This document shows positions 29,350 through 39,000 of a DNA stretch of 64,000 bases, piece after piece; within the stretch, counting starts at the first letter, position 1; every line of letters starts with the position of its first letter. Origin of the DNA: Amycolatopsis coloradensis (GTDB lineage Bacteria > Actinomycetota > Actinomycetes > Mycobacteriales > Pseudonocardiaceae). The DNA lies in NCBI RefSeq assembly GCF_001953865.1, contig NZ_MQUQ01000015.1, forward strand, positions 1-64,000. The letters run 5' to 3'. The position numbers and the translations under genes are program-made. The notes beneath the pieces are model-generated. The model was not told where the DNA came from and made no database searches. It saw nothing but the letters and a program-made list of their open reading frames with translations.

Positions 29350-29370
29350 GGGCCTAGTTTAACCCGCTGG

Positions 29371-30537
29371 TCAAAGCCGTTCCGCGGGGACCGCCAGAGC
29401 GATGAACTGGGTCACCTGCGTCGCCGAGAAGTTGTTGTCGCTGACGAGCACCAGACTGCGCTCACCCTTCGGCAGGCGCGGGCCCCAGGTCATCCCTTCG
29501 AGGTTGTCCACGGTGGACAACTTGAAGTCGGCGAGGTCGGCGAGCAGGCGCTTCTTGACCGGCTTGACGTTCTTGGTGTCGGCCAGCGAGGGCGTTTTCG
29601 CGATGTTCGTGGCGCCCTTGGTGTCGATTTCGTAAATCCGGATCTTGTTGCCGACACCGGTGACGAACGAGCGCTCCATGACGAGGTAGCGCGTGGGGTC
29701 GGCCTGGTCGACGGCCAGCAGCGACGAGACGCCGGTGGTCGCGAACGCGCCGGGCGGGTTCGGCGACGCGAAGACCTTCTCCTGCGGGTACGCGTACTGC
29801 GCGAGGACCGGCCCGAAGCGCGACTGAAGCGTGATGCGGGAAAGGGCACCCGACGTGGTGTTCGCTTCCGGACCGTCCTGCAGCAGCGGCCCCTCGACCG
29901 AACTCGCGACGAGCGAGCCGAAGCCGGCGAACGTGAGGCCTTCGAGGGCGAGGTTCTGCCGCGGCCCCGCGGTCGCGGTCATCTTCTCTCCGGCCGGGAT
30001 CGGCAGGTCGCGGACGTGGGAACCGTCCCGCTTCGCCTCGCGGATCGACGGGTCGATCAGGGCGGCGGCGGACCGCTCGCCCTCCTGCGACCAGAGATAG
30101 TGGCCGGTCCACGGGTCGACGCGGAGTTCTTCGGGGTCGATGGTCCGCATGTTCGGCGGCTGGGCCGGGTCGTTCTTCGCGAGCGGCGGGTACGTCGTGC
30201 CGTCGGGCCGCAGCAGCGGCTTGGTGCCGGTGAAGGTGACCGGGCCGAGTCCCTTGGCGTCCAGGGAGAACTTCGCCGTGTAGAACCGGGCGGGGTTGAG
30301 GGCGGACCGGTCGTCGCAGATCAGCGCGTACTCGCCGGTGCGGTGGTCGTAGTCGATGCTGGACAGGCCACCGACGACGGTGCCCTGGTAGAGCTGCGAA
30401 TTCGGGACGATCTGTTCACCGAGCAACCGCAACGGACGGTGTTCGGCTTGGGCGGCGGGTGCCGCCACCAGGGTGAGGGAAACGACCCCGATCAGGGCTG
30501 TGGCTAGGCTCCGTGGTTTCAGGACGCGGCGTGACAT
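29371..30537 (-). CDS. secreted phytase-like esterase domain protein
   Basis: A 388-residue exported protein. Residues 1-32 are a signal peptide (cleavage near AAQA). The mature part matches the esterase-like-activity-of-phytase family (PF13449): repeated beta-propeller patterns, with SSIDYDHRTGEYALICDDRS near the N-terminus and LSTVDNLEGMTWGPRLPKGE near the C-terminus. The family is thought to act on phosphate esters, but activity here is inferred. The ATG at 30537 is chosen for its signal peptide; an in-frame ATG lies four codons upstream. Confidence 0.8.
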   Translation of the reverse strand: MSRRVLKPRSLATALIGVVSLTLVAAPAAQAEHRPLRLLGEQIVPNSQLYQGTVVGGLSSIDYDHRTGEYALICDDRSALNPARFYTAKFSLDAKGLGPVTFTGTKPLLRPDGTTYPPLAKNDPAQPPNMRTIDPEELRVDPWTGHYLWSQEGERSAAALIDPSIREAKRDGSHVRDLPIPAGEKMTATAGPRQNLALEGLTFAGFGSLVASSVEGPLLQDGPEANTTSGALSRITLQSRFGPVLAQYAYPQEKVFASPNPPGAFATTGVSSLLAVDQADPTRYLVMERSFVTGVGNKIRIYEIDTKGATNIAKTPSLADTKNVKPVKKRLLADLADFKLSTVDNLEGMTWGPRLPKGERSLVLVSDNNFSATQVTQFIALAVPAERL

Positions 30538-30602
30538 GGCCTGTAGCACAGTCGATCAGGGTATCCGGCAGGTTGCCGGAACGTCACGCTTATCCTCGTG
30601 GA

Positions 30603-31025
30603 GTGTTCGTCATAGCGCTGGTCCCGATCGTGCTGGGTGTCCTCGTCGGCTGGGGTGGGTTCCTCGGCCTGCGCGAGAAGCTGCCGCGTGACCGCGGTGC
30701 GGGCGTGCGCACCGCCGCCACGATGCGCAGTGAAGACGCCTTCCGCCTCGGCAACAAGGTCGCCGGTCTCCCGACGCTGGCCGGTGCCGTGATCGCCGTG
30801 CTCGCGGGCGCCGCCGCGCTGGTCATGCCGACGACGTCCGGGCTCGTGCTGGCCTCGGTGGTGGGCGTGCTCGGGATGATCGCGCTGGTCGCCGCCGGGG
30901 GAGTGCTCGGCAACCGCGCCGCCGCGACCGTCCCGGAGCCCGAACCGGCGCGTCCCGCCGGATGCAGTGGCTGCGCCTGCGGGACCTGCGGCGTCTTCAA
31001 GAAGGCCGACACCGCCACCGCTTAA
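30603..31025 (+). CDS. SdpI-family membrane protein with Cys-rich tail
   Basis: A 140-residue protein with three transmembrane segments and the SdpI/YhfL-type loop RGAGVRTAATMRSEDAFRLGN. In Bacillus, SdpI gives immunity to a killing peptide and senses it; the role of actinobacterial relatives is unknown. The C-terminal tail carries a compact cysteine cluster, CSGCACGTC, which could bind a metal. The GTG at 30603 fits the first membrane segment. The stop overlaps that of the convergent YqgE gene by four bases. Confidence 0.8.
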   Translation: MFVIALVPIVLGVLVGWGGFLGLREKLPRDRGAGVRTAATMRSEDAFRLGNKVAGLPTLAGAVIAVLAGAAALVMPTTSGLVLASVVGVLGMIALVAAGGVLGNRAAATVPEPEPARPAGCSGCACGTCGVFKKADTATA

Positions 31026-31603
31026 TTGCGCTGGAGGTCTCCAGGGTGGGTGGCCAGCAGCGCCAGCGGAATGCCCTGACGGCGCAGCACCTGACCCCAG
31101 AGGTCGTGGTGCGGCGAGGCGAGGACGTCGCTGGGCAGCGCGGGGACGATCACCCAGTCGTCGCGTTCGATCTCGTTCGCGAGCTGACCGGAGTCCCAGC
31201 CCGCGTACCCGGCGAAAACCCGCACACCGCGGACCTTCGGGACCAGGATCTCGGGATCGGTGTCGAGGTCGACCAAGGCGACCGGGCCGCGCACCGCGAT
31301 CACGCCGGGCACGCTGGACGCCGTCTCGCCGGTCCGCAGCGCGGCGAGGCACAGGGCGGTCTTCTTCTCCACCGGCCCGCCGACGAACACCGACTGCGGT
31401 TCGGCGACGTGCCCACCCCAGTTGGGGAGCACGTCGTACACCGGAACGTCACTCGGCCGGTTGAGCACGACGCCGAGCGTTCCCTCGTCCCGGTGGTCGA
31501 TGACGAACACGACGGTCCGCTTGAAGTGGGGATCGAACATCGTGGGGGCGGCGACCAGGAGCGTTCCCGGTTCGACCTCGGCGTCCGCTGGCACATCCGC
31601 CAT
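31022..31603 (-). CDS. YqgE/AlgH family protein
   Basis: A 193-residue protein of the YqgE/AlgH family (DUF179), with its typical start GTLLVAAPTMFDPHFKRTVV, GVVLNRP and GPVEKK segments. It is a cytosolic protein of unknown biochemical role, often a single gene near tRNA or housekeeping loci. The ATG at 31603 gives the full-length family form. Confidence 0.92.
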   Translation of the reverse strand: MADVPADAEVEPGTLLVAAPTMFDPHFKRTVVFVIDHRDEGTLGVVLNRPSDVPVYDVLPNWGGHVAEPQSVFVGGPVEKKTALCLAALRTGETASSVPGVIAVRGPVALVDLDTDPEILVPKVRGVRVFAGYAGWDSGQLANEIERDDWVIVPALPSDVLASPHHDLWGQVLRRQGIPLALLATHPGDLQRN

Positions 31604-31819
31604 GATCCCACTTCGAGCGCAGACAAATCGTCCGGCCAGGGAACAAGAGCATCACGAGCACCGTTGGACACAGAGGTCGGTGCGCTTTCCGTGTCCCCCG
31701 GGCTCACTGAAGAACCGCCTTTGTGGAATACCGTCCGGCTGGAGCCACACTGCGCATAGCCGCCGAGAGGCGACCTCAAAGCGCACCGGCCGTCTAATTT
31801 CTGGGGCCCGAGCCCCAGC

Positions 31820-32029
31820 CCCCACGGTGCGGATGGCGCGGCCTGGCGAGCGACGGCCACGTCCACCCCGAACGAGCCCCGGTCGTCGGCCCCTTCGCGG
31901 GCACCTTGCTCGACCGCTGGGCTGCTGATCGCGGCGACCGTGCTCTACCTGGCGGGCGCCGCCGGTTACGTGGTCGCCGGGCGAAAACGGAGAACACGCG
32001 ATACGGCTCCTCCGATGGCATTAGGGTGA
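31820..32029 (+). pseudogene. remnant of a membrane-anchored protein C-terminus
   Basis: The 480-bp gap before the effector operon holds no complete gene. One frame here encodes a proline/serine-rich stretch, a clean hydrophobic segment (about 31922-31984, LLIAATVLYLAGAAGYVVAG) and a basic RKRR tail before a stop at 32027. There is no start codon in the frame after the upstream TAG near 31757. A C-terminal membrane anchor followed by arginines is what mycosin-type proteases of type VII systems carry, but this fragment is too short to assign. Confidence 0.35.
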
Positions 32030-32084
32030 CGCTTACCGACACCGGGTGGCGTATGCCCGGGATCAAGTACTTGCGGGGGCTCAA

Positions 32085-32696
32085 GTGACGACGGCCGGCG
32101 ACGACAGCGCACGCCTCGAAGCGCGCAATGCCGCCATGAAGGACCAGGTCGACACGCTGCTCGAACAGTTCGAGCGCCAGACGGCCCAGCTCCGGGACGC
32201 GCAGGACGCCGCGGCGCAACTGGCCGCGACGGTGGTCTCGCAGGACGGCCTCGTCCGCGCCACCATCGACTCCACCGGCACGCTGAGCAAACTCGAGATC
32301 CAGCCGAACGCCTTCGAGCGCACCACTCCCGCGCAGCTGGCCAACACCGTGCTGACCCTGGTGCGCCAGGGATCACTGCAGGTCAAGCAGCAGGTCGCCG
32401 AGCTGATGGCCCCGATCACCGAAGGGCTGCCCGATCTCTCGGACCTCATCGAAGGCGCACCTTCACTGCACGGGCTGATGCCCGCGATCCCGGACTTCCT
32501 CGCCGAAGAGGAGCCGTCCGCGCCGGTGAAGTCCGACGCCGACTTCGAGGATCCGCTGCTGCGCAAGGACGACGCCCCGCCACCGCCACCGCCTCCTCCG
32601 GCCCCGCCCACGCCGAAACCGATTCCGAAACGGGTGCGCCGGCAGGACGACGATGAGGAAGATCCGCCTTCGAGCTGGCTGACCAGGGGCGTTTGA
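32085..32696 (+). CDS. YbaB/EbfC-like protein heading the effector operon
   Basis: A 203-residue protein. Residues 10-55 form a coiled coil, residues 55-115 a YbaB-like beta-helical core (GLVRATIDSTGTLSKLEIQP), and the C-terminal third is acidic and proline-rich. YbaB family proteins bind DNA as dimers; members beside type VII genes are probably scaffolds or chaperone-like. The GTG at 32085 follows GGGGG. It overlaps the WXG100-like gene at the stop/start (ATGA). An equivalent gene lies in the minus-strand locus at 23658. Confidence 0.78.
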   Translation: MTTAGDDSARLEARNAAMKDQVDTLLEQFERQTAQLRDAQDAAAQLAATVVSQDGLVRATIDSTGTLSKLEIQPNAFERTTPAQLANTVLTLVRQGSLQVKQQVAELMAPITEGLPDLSDLIEGAPSLHGLMPAIPDFLAEEEPSAPVKSDADFEDPLLRKDDAPPPPPPPPAPPTPKPIPKRVRRQDDDEEDPPSSWLTRGV

Positions 32697-33025
32697 TGAC
32701 GAGCGGTGGTGGCGGTGGTGGATTCACCGCGGATCCGGACGGAGTCGTCACGGCCGCGGCCAAGCTGGGAATCGCCGCGGATCAGCTTGACGACGCCGGC
32801 AAGGAACTGATGGCGGCGATCAACTCACTCGGCCAGTGCTGGGGGAACGACGACGCAGGCAAGGAGTTCGCGAAGGACTACGAGCCCGGCGCGCAGGGCT
32901 CCTCCGAGGGGTTCGCGAACATCGTCGAAGCGCTGCGCGGCATGCAGCACAACGTCGAACGGTCGATGACCGCGTTCAAGAACGCCGAAGAGGAGATCAA
33001 GACGACGCTGGACAAGAAGGTCTAG
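32696..33025 (+). CDS. WXG100 family protein
   Basis: A 109-residue helical hairpin protein without signal peptide. The turn between the helices reads QCWGNDDAG, a variant of the WxG motif, at about residues 48-56. WXG100 proteins are exported by type VII systems as dimers and often accompany larger toxins. The ATG at 32696 overlaps the preceding stop, and the effector gene starts four bases after its stop, so the three are translated together. Confidence 0.85.
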   Translation: MTSGGGGGGFTADPDGVVTAAAKLGIAADQLDDAGKELMAAINSLGQCWGNDDAGKEFAKDYEPGAQGSSEGFANIVEALRGMQHNVERSMTAFKNAEEEIKTTLDKKV

Positions 33026-33029
33026 CGCC

Positions 33030-36000
33030 GTGGGTATGGAGATGCCCGACGCGGTCAAGTGGCTCTTGCCGATCGTCGTCGGGGAGAGCTGGCCCGAGGG
33101 CGACGAGGACAAGCTCCGCGAACTTCGGGACGCCTGGCACAACGCGTCAAAGGCCGTCCAGCCGATCGCCGACACCGCGACCAAGGGCGCCACCGAGGTC
33201 CTCGGCGGCTGGACCGGTGAGGGCGCGGAGAAGTTCGCCGAGGCGTGGAAGAAGTTCATCGAAGGCGACGAGGCCTATTTCAAGTCGCTCGCCGATTCCT
33301 CGAAGGCCCTCGGCGACTCGTGCAACGCGACGGCGCTGGACGTCGAGTACACGAAGTACATGATCATCATCTCGCTGGTGATCCTCGCCGCGCAGATCGT
33401 CGCGATGCTCGCGGCCGCCGCGGTGACGTTCGGTGGTTCGACGGCCGGGATCGCGCCCGCGCAGATCGCCACCCGCATGACCGTCCAGATGATCTTCCGG
33501 CAGCTGATGCAGAAGCTCGCGCAGGAAGGCTTCAAGAAGGTCGCGAAGGAACTCCTCGAGAAACTTCTCAAGGAGGGCCTGAAGAAGATCGGCAAGGAAG
33601 TCCTGCAGAACACGGCGATGAACCTCGCCATGGACGCGGGCATCCAAGGCTTGCAGATGGCCAAGGGCGATCGCGACAGCTGGGATTTCAGCAAGACCAA
33701 GGATTCCGCGATCAGCGGTGCCGTCGACGGTGTCGTCGGCGCGGGCAGCAGCAGCATCGGCAAGGGCGCCACCAAGGGACTTTCCGACAGCGTGGGCGGT
33801 CAGATCGTCGACAGCGCGGCGCGGGGTGCGGTGCGCGGCGCGGCCGAAGGGGTCGCGAGCACGGTCGGGCAGGCCGCCGTCACCGGTGACCTGGACAAGC
33901 TTTCGGCCAAGGACGTCCTGATGGGCGCTTCCGGTGGAGCCGTCGGCGGCGGTGTCGACGGGGCGAAGAGCCAGATCGGCGACATCCGCGCCGCGAACAC
34001 GCCGGGTGCCACGACGGCGGGCGATGGTGCGCCGGAGCCTCGTGTGGATTCCGGGGATTCCGGGACGCCTCCGCGTTCTTCGGACCCCTCTTCGAATCGC
34101 GATTCGTCCTCTCGTGGCGATTCTTCTTCGTCGCGTTCGGATTCATCCACTTCGGACAGTGATCGCGATTCGTCCTCTGGTGGCGGTTCTTCGGAGTCGC
34201 GGGCGCGGACGGCGGACGGCTCGCCGCCGAGTGACCGGGTCAGCCAGTCTTCGGCGCAGGCTCCGGAACGTCCGGCGGACGCTCCCGCGAACACCGGTGA
34301 CGGTCAGCGTGCGGCGTCCCCCGCACAGACCCAGAACGCTCCGGCCGCGGCGGACAACGGTGCTGGTCAGCAGCAGGCGCCCGCCGCGCAGACTCCGGCA
34401 CAGACGCCCGCACAAGCCCCGGCGGCGAGCCCGGCTTCGAGCCCCGCGCAGTCCGGCGGGATGCCGCCCGCCGCTTCGTCCGGTGCCCCGGCTTCGTCCG
34501 GTGCCCCGGCTTCGTCCAGTGCACCGGCTTCGTCCAGTGCACCGGCTTCGAGCGGTGGGCCGTCCTCGACGGGTGGCCCTGCTCCGACCGGTGGGCCCTC
34601 CTCGACCGGTGGCGCGACTCCGACCGGTGCTCCGGCTTCGAGCGGTGGGCCCTCCTCGACCGGCGCTCCCGCTCCGACCGGTGGACCTTCCTCCTCCGGT
34701 GGCGCTCCCGCCTCGACGGGAGCGCCGTCGACTTCGGGCGGGTCGTCTTCCGGCGGGTACGGCATGGCGCCGAACTCGGGTCCGAACACGGGCGGCTATG
34801 GCCCGCCACCCGGCAGTGGCCCCGCCCCCGGTGGTTTCCCGCCGCCGGGTGGTGGGCAGCCGAACCGGCCGCACGACGGCGTCCAGGCCGCCGGGCTCAG
34901 CGGCAACAACGGGCCGCAGCAGCCGCGGTTCGACCAACCGCCTGGCCAGATGCCCTTCCAGGGGCAGCCGATGCAGCCGCCGCCTCAGGGACCTCCGGGT
35001 GGTTTCCCGCCTCCGCCGCCTCAGGGTGGCGGCCATGGCCCCGCACGTGGGCCGCAGGGTCCGATGGGTCCCCGTCCCACGGGACCGCCGCCGCCGCAGC
35101 ATCCGGGCAACGGTGGACATCCGCAGGATCGCCGGATGGGCGGACCACCCGACCGGTTACAGCAGCGTTCCCAGCAACCACCGCCGCAGGGGCCTCCCGG
35201 CCAGCGTCCGCAGCAACCGCCGCGACCGCAGCAGCCGCCCCAGGGTTATCAGGGCAGGCCGCCGCAGGGGCCTGGCCCGCAGGGTGGTGTCCCGCCGCGT
35301 CCGCAGCAGCCGCCGCCCGGGCAGCACCCTGGCCAGCGTGGCCCGGTGGGCTACCCGCCGCCTCCGCCGCGACCTCAGCATCCTGGCAACGGCCCGTTCC
35401 CCGGCAACCGCGGACCCGTGCCGCCGCCTCCACCCGGCCACCCCGGACAGCCGCCCCGGCACCCTGGGCAGCAGCCCGGTCGTCCGATGCCGCCCGGTGC
35501 CGAGCCACCGCGCTTCGGCGGGCCGCAGCCGCAACGCCCGCCGCAGGTCCCGGCGCCGCACCCTGGCCACGACGGGAACGTCCCGCCGGACCGGACGCAG
35601 CAGCAACAACAACAGCCGCCGCAGCAGCACGCCCCGGCGGAGCCCGTGCCCCAGGACACGGATCTCCCCAAGGACGTCGATGCTCCTCCCGACACCGTTT
35701 CCACGGTCGACGAGCCGTACCTGACCGACCCGGACTTCCACACGGACGATCCGGCGGCCTACCGCGCGCTCGCCGAAACGCAGATCGACAAGCGTGGTTT
35801 CGACCCGGAGACCGGGGAAGCCCGGAGCGAACAGGTCCGCCGCGAAGGTCTCGCCAAACGCGATGCCCACGAAGACCCGCGTGTCCGGGACATGTCGGAT
35901 CAGGGCGCGTACGCGGTGCACAGCTACACGCGTACCGACATGGCCGAGCGGATCACGCACGCCCAGCGTCACGGCGGCCCGGAACTGGACGCGCTCCGGC

Positions 36001-39000
36001 CGCATATCGAGGCGATCACCTCCGGCCTCAACGAGATGCCCGCCTACGAGGGCGTCGTCTCGCGGCGGGTGAACTTCAACGGGAACGACAGCGCGATCCA
36101 CGGCTTCCTCGAAGCGCACGCCAAGGGTCAGGTCATCGTCGACCCGCAGATGCTGAGCACGTCGCGGGTCACGCCCGAGCATCCGCGCAGCACCTTCCCC
36201 GGTGAAGTCGAGATGCGCATCCAGTCGAAGACCGGACGCCACATCGAAGACCTCGCCTCCCTCAAGGACGAGCGCGAAGTGCTGATGAAGTCGGCGACGC
36301 AGTTGCGCGTCACCGACGTCAAGATGGGGCCCGGGCATCCCGAGCACCCCGACTACAAGAAGCGGCTGGACGACGGCTCGCCCAACGACCTGCCGAAGTG
36401 GATCGTCGAATGCGAAGAGGTCGTCGCCGGTGAAGACGGCCACCTGAGCCCGGACGAGGTCCAGCAGAAGGTCGCGGAACGGCGCGAGCACAACAACGCC
36501 GAGCAGGAACGGCTGGCTCAGGAGGAGGCCGCCCGCGACGAACAACTGCGCCGCGATCACCCGGAGCTGTTCCAGAACAAGGGTTTCGCCAGCCTCGACA
36601 CCAAGATCTCCGACGGCAAGGGTGGCTGGGTCGACGCCGCCGACGCCCCGGTCCGCGAGATCCCCAAACCGAGGGAACACGTTCCCGACGGCGGCTGGTC
36701 CGAGCTGGCGAAGCCGCTCGAAGACGGCGGGACGCCGGTCATCCACGCCGGTTCCGCCGAAACGCCGCACCAGCAGGTCCGGCTGGTCATGGACGAGCTG
36801 CCCGCGATCGGCGAGGCCAACACCCGCAACTACTACGCGCCCGAATCGTGGAAGGACGGTTACCAGACCAACTCGGCCGAGGCGCTGGTCGCGTTCGAGG
36901 ACCGGATGAACGGGGGCGACGCCGTCGCCGCGCCGTCGGCGAGTGGTTCGCCGCTCCAGCACGTCAGCGATCGGCTCGGCGGGCAGTGGTCGGATCGGAA
37001 CGGATTCGCCGACATCGCCCGTGAGCTGGGGGAACGTCCGGTGGGTGCACGGACAGCGGTGGCGTTCGAGCACCACGCCGCCGCCGAACCGAACGCGCCG
37101 GAAGGTTCGCCGCGGTCGAAGGATCGGATCGAGACCCGGATCGTCGCCGCGGTGAACACGCCGCACGGGGTGGTCTTCGCCGACCCGATGACCGGGCGGC
37201 TCGCGACGCTGCCCGACGACCCGGCGTCCCTCAAGGCGATGCCGATGGGCGGCGGCGACGCACCGCACGTCCACACGCCGGAAGCACCGGAAGCACCGGA
37301 AGCGCCCAAGACCGACCTCGACATCGCCGAGCGGCTCAAGGGTCCCGAGGAGACGCCGCCGCGGCTCGACGAAAGTTACGTCGGCGACGAGAACTTCCGC
37401 GGTTCACCGGAGGACCACAAGAGCCTGCGCGACCGTTACGACAGCGCCGATCTCGCCGAGCAGGCCCGCGAAAAGGCGCTCAAACGCCTGGAAGCCAGCC
37501 CGCTGAAGGATCGTGTCTCTCCGGAGGCCGCGGAGGCGATCTACTCGTACTCGCGCGAGCACGCCTACGCGATCAACGACGCGAACCGCCGGGGTGAAAC
37601 GCACCCCGACTTCGAGAACGCGCAGCGGAGCACCCGGGCGATCGTCGGCGCGCTCCACGAGCTGCCGGACTTCCACGGCGAGGCCATCCGCGGCATCGAC
37701 ACCAAGGGCGACGTGCGCGCCGCCGGGATCATGGCGGCGCACTACGAGGTCGGCCAGACCGTCCCCGAACCGACGATGACCAGCTCGACCATCAAGACGT
37801 CGCCGGACACGAAGTCGAAGTTCGGCGAAGACGTCGAGATCCACATCGTCTCGAAGACGGGCAAGGACGTTTCGTCGCTCGCCGAGAACCCGGGCGAGCG
37901 CGAGGCGATCAACAAGCCGGCGACGCAGCTTTACGTGCACAGCAAGGAGTTCAAGACCCCGCCGCTGGTCGACCGGCCGAAGTGGGTCATCCACGCCGAA
38001 GAGGTCACTCCCGGCGACCCGCGCTACCTCGACGCCGACACCGCCAAGCAGAAGATGGACGAGCGGCGGGCCCGGCACGCCGCGGAGGCGCCCGAACTCG
38101 CGCGCCTCGCCCAGGAACGGTCGATGGCGCGCCTCGGCGGCTTCGACGAGCCGCAGACCCCGCGCCTCACCACGGAGAATCCGGCGGAGCACGGGGTCGC
38201 GGACGCCGACAAGGGACCCGAGTACGGCGAACAGCCCGCCCAAGACCACGACACGCTCGAGTCGCCCGTCCCGGAACGGGACTACTCGTCCCTGGCGGTC
38301 GCGACGAACCCGCCGAGTGAACCCGCGATCCACGCCGGTTCGGCGAGCCCGGAACAGCAGGCCGCGTACGTCCGCGACCGGCATCCGCGGCTCGGCGAGG
38401 TCAACCCGCACTTCAACGACTCGGACGCGTTGGCGAATGGCTACCGCTCCAACTGCACCCGCACGCCGGGCGCGTACATGGACCGGCTGAACGGCATCGA
38501 CTCGACGGCCGACCCGCTGCTCATGCACGAGATGGACAGCCGCGGCACGCTGGAGCACGTCGAAGAGCGGTTCGGCGGGCAGTTCTCCGACCGCGCCGAC
38601 TACGACACCGTCATCCGCGAGATGCGGGACCTGCCGACCGGCCACCACGCGGTCGTCGCGGTGAAGTACCTCGACGAGAACGGCGTCGAACGCGGCCACG
38701 TCGCCATGGTGGCGAACACACGGGACGGCGTCGCGTTCATCGATCCGCAGTCGGGCGCGCTGATGAACCTGCCGCATCCGCCGCTGGGCGTGCGGCTGAT
38801 GCACGTCGGCGTCCCGGAAACCCCGGCCGCGCAGCACACCGACGGCCACACCACGCGGACGGAGACTTCGCCGACGCGACCCGTCGACCCGAGGATCGCG
38901 TTCGCCAGGGATGACACGCCCGACGTGCAGCCGTCGCGGATCGGGCCGGACGGCCGTCCGGTCGTGACGCCGCCGCACGACGCGGGCTACGGCATGGCGC

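Noticed and set aside
29206..29370. T-box riboswitch before leuS
   Set aside because: No T-box consensus sequence or specifier loop was seen; the leucine-rich leader peptide with two hairpins explains the region better.
34473..34730. CRISPR array
   Set aside because: The tandem units have no unique spacers and encode a regular GAPASS-type protein linker in frame.
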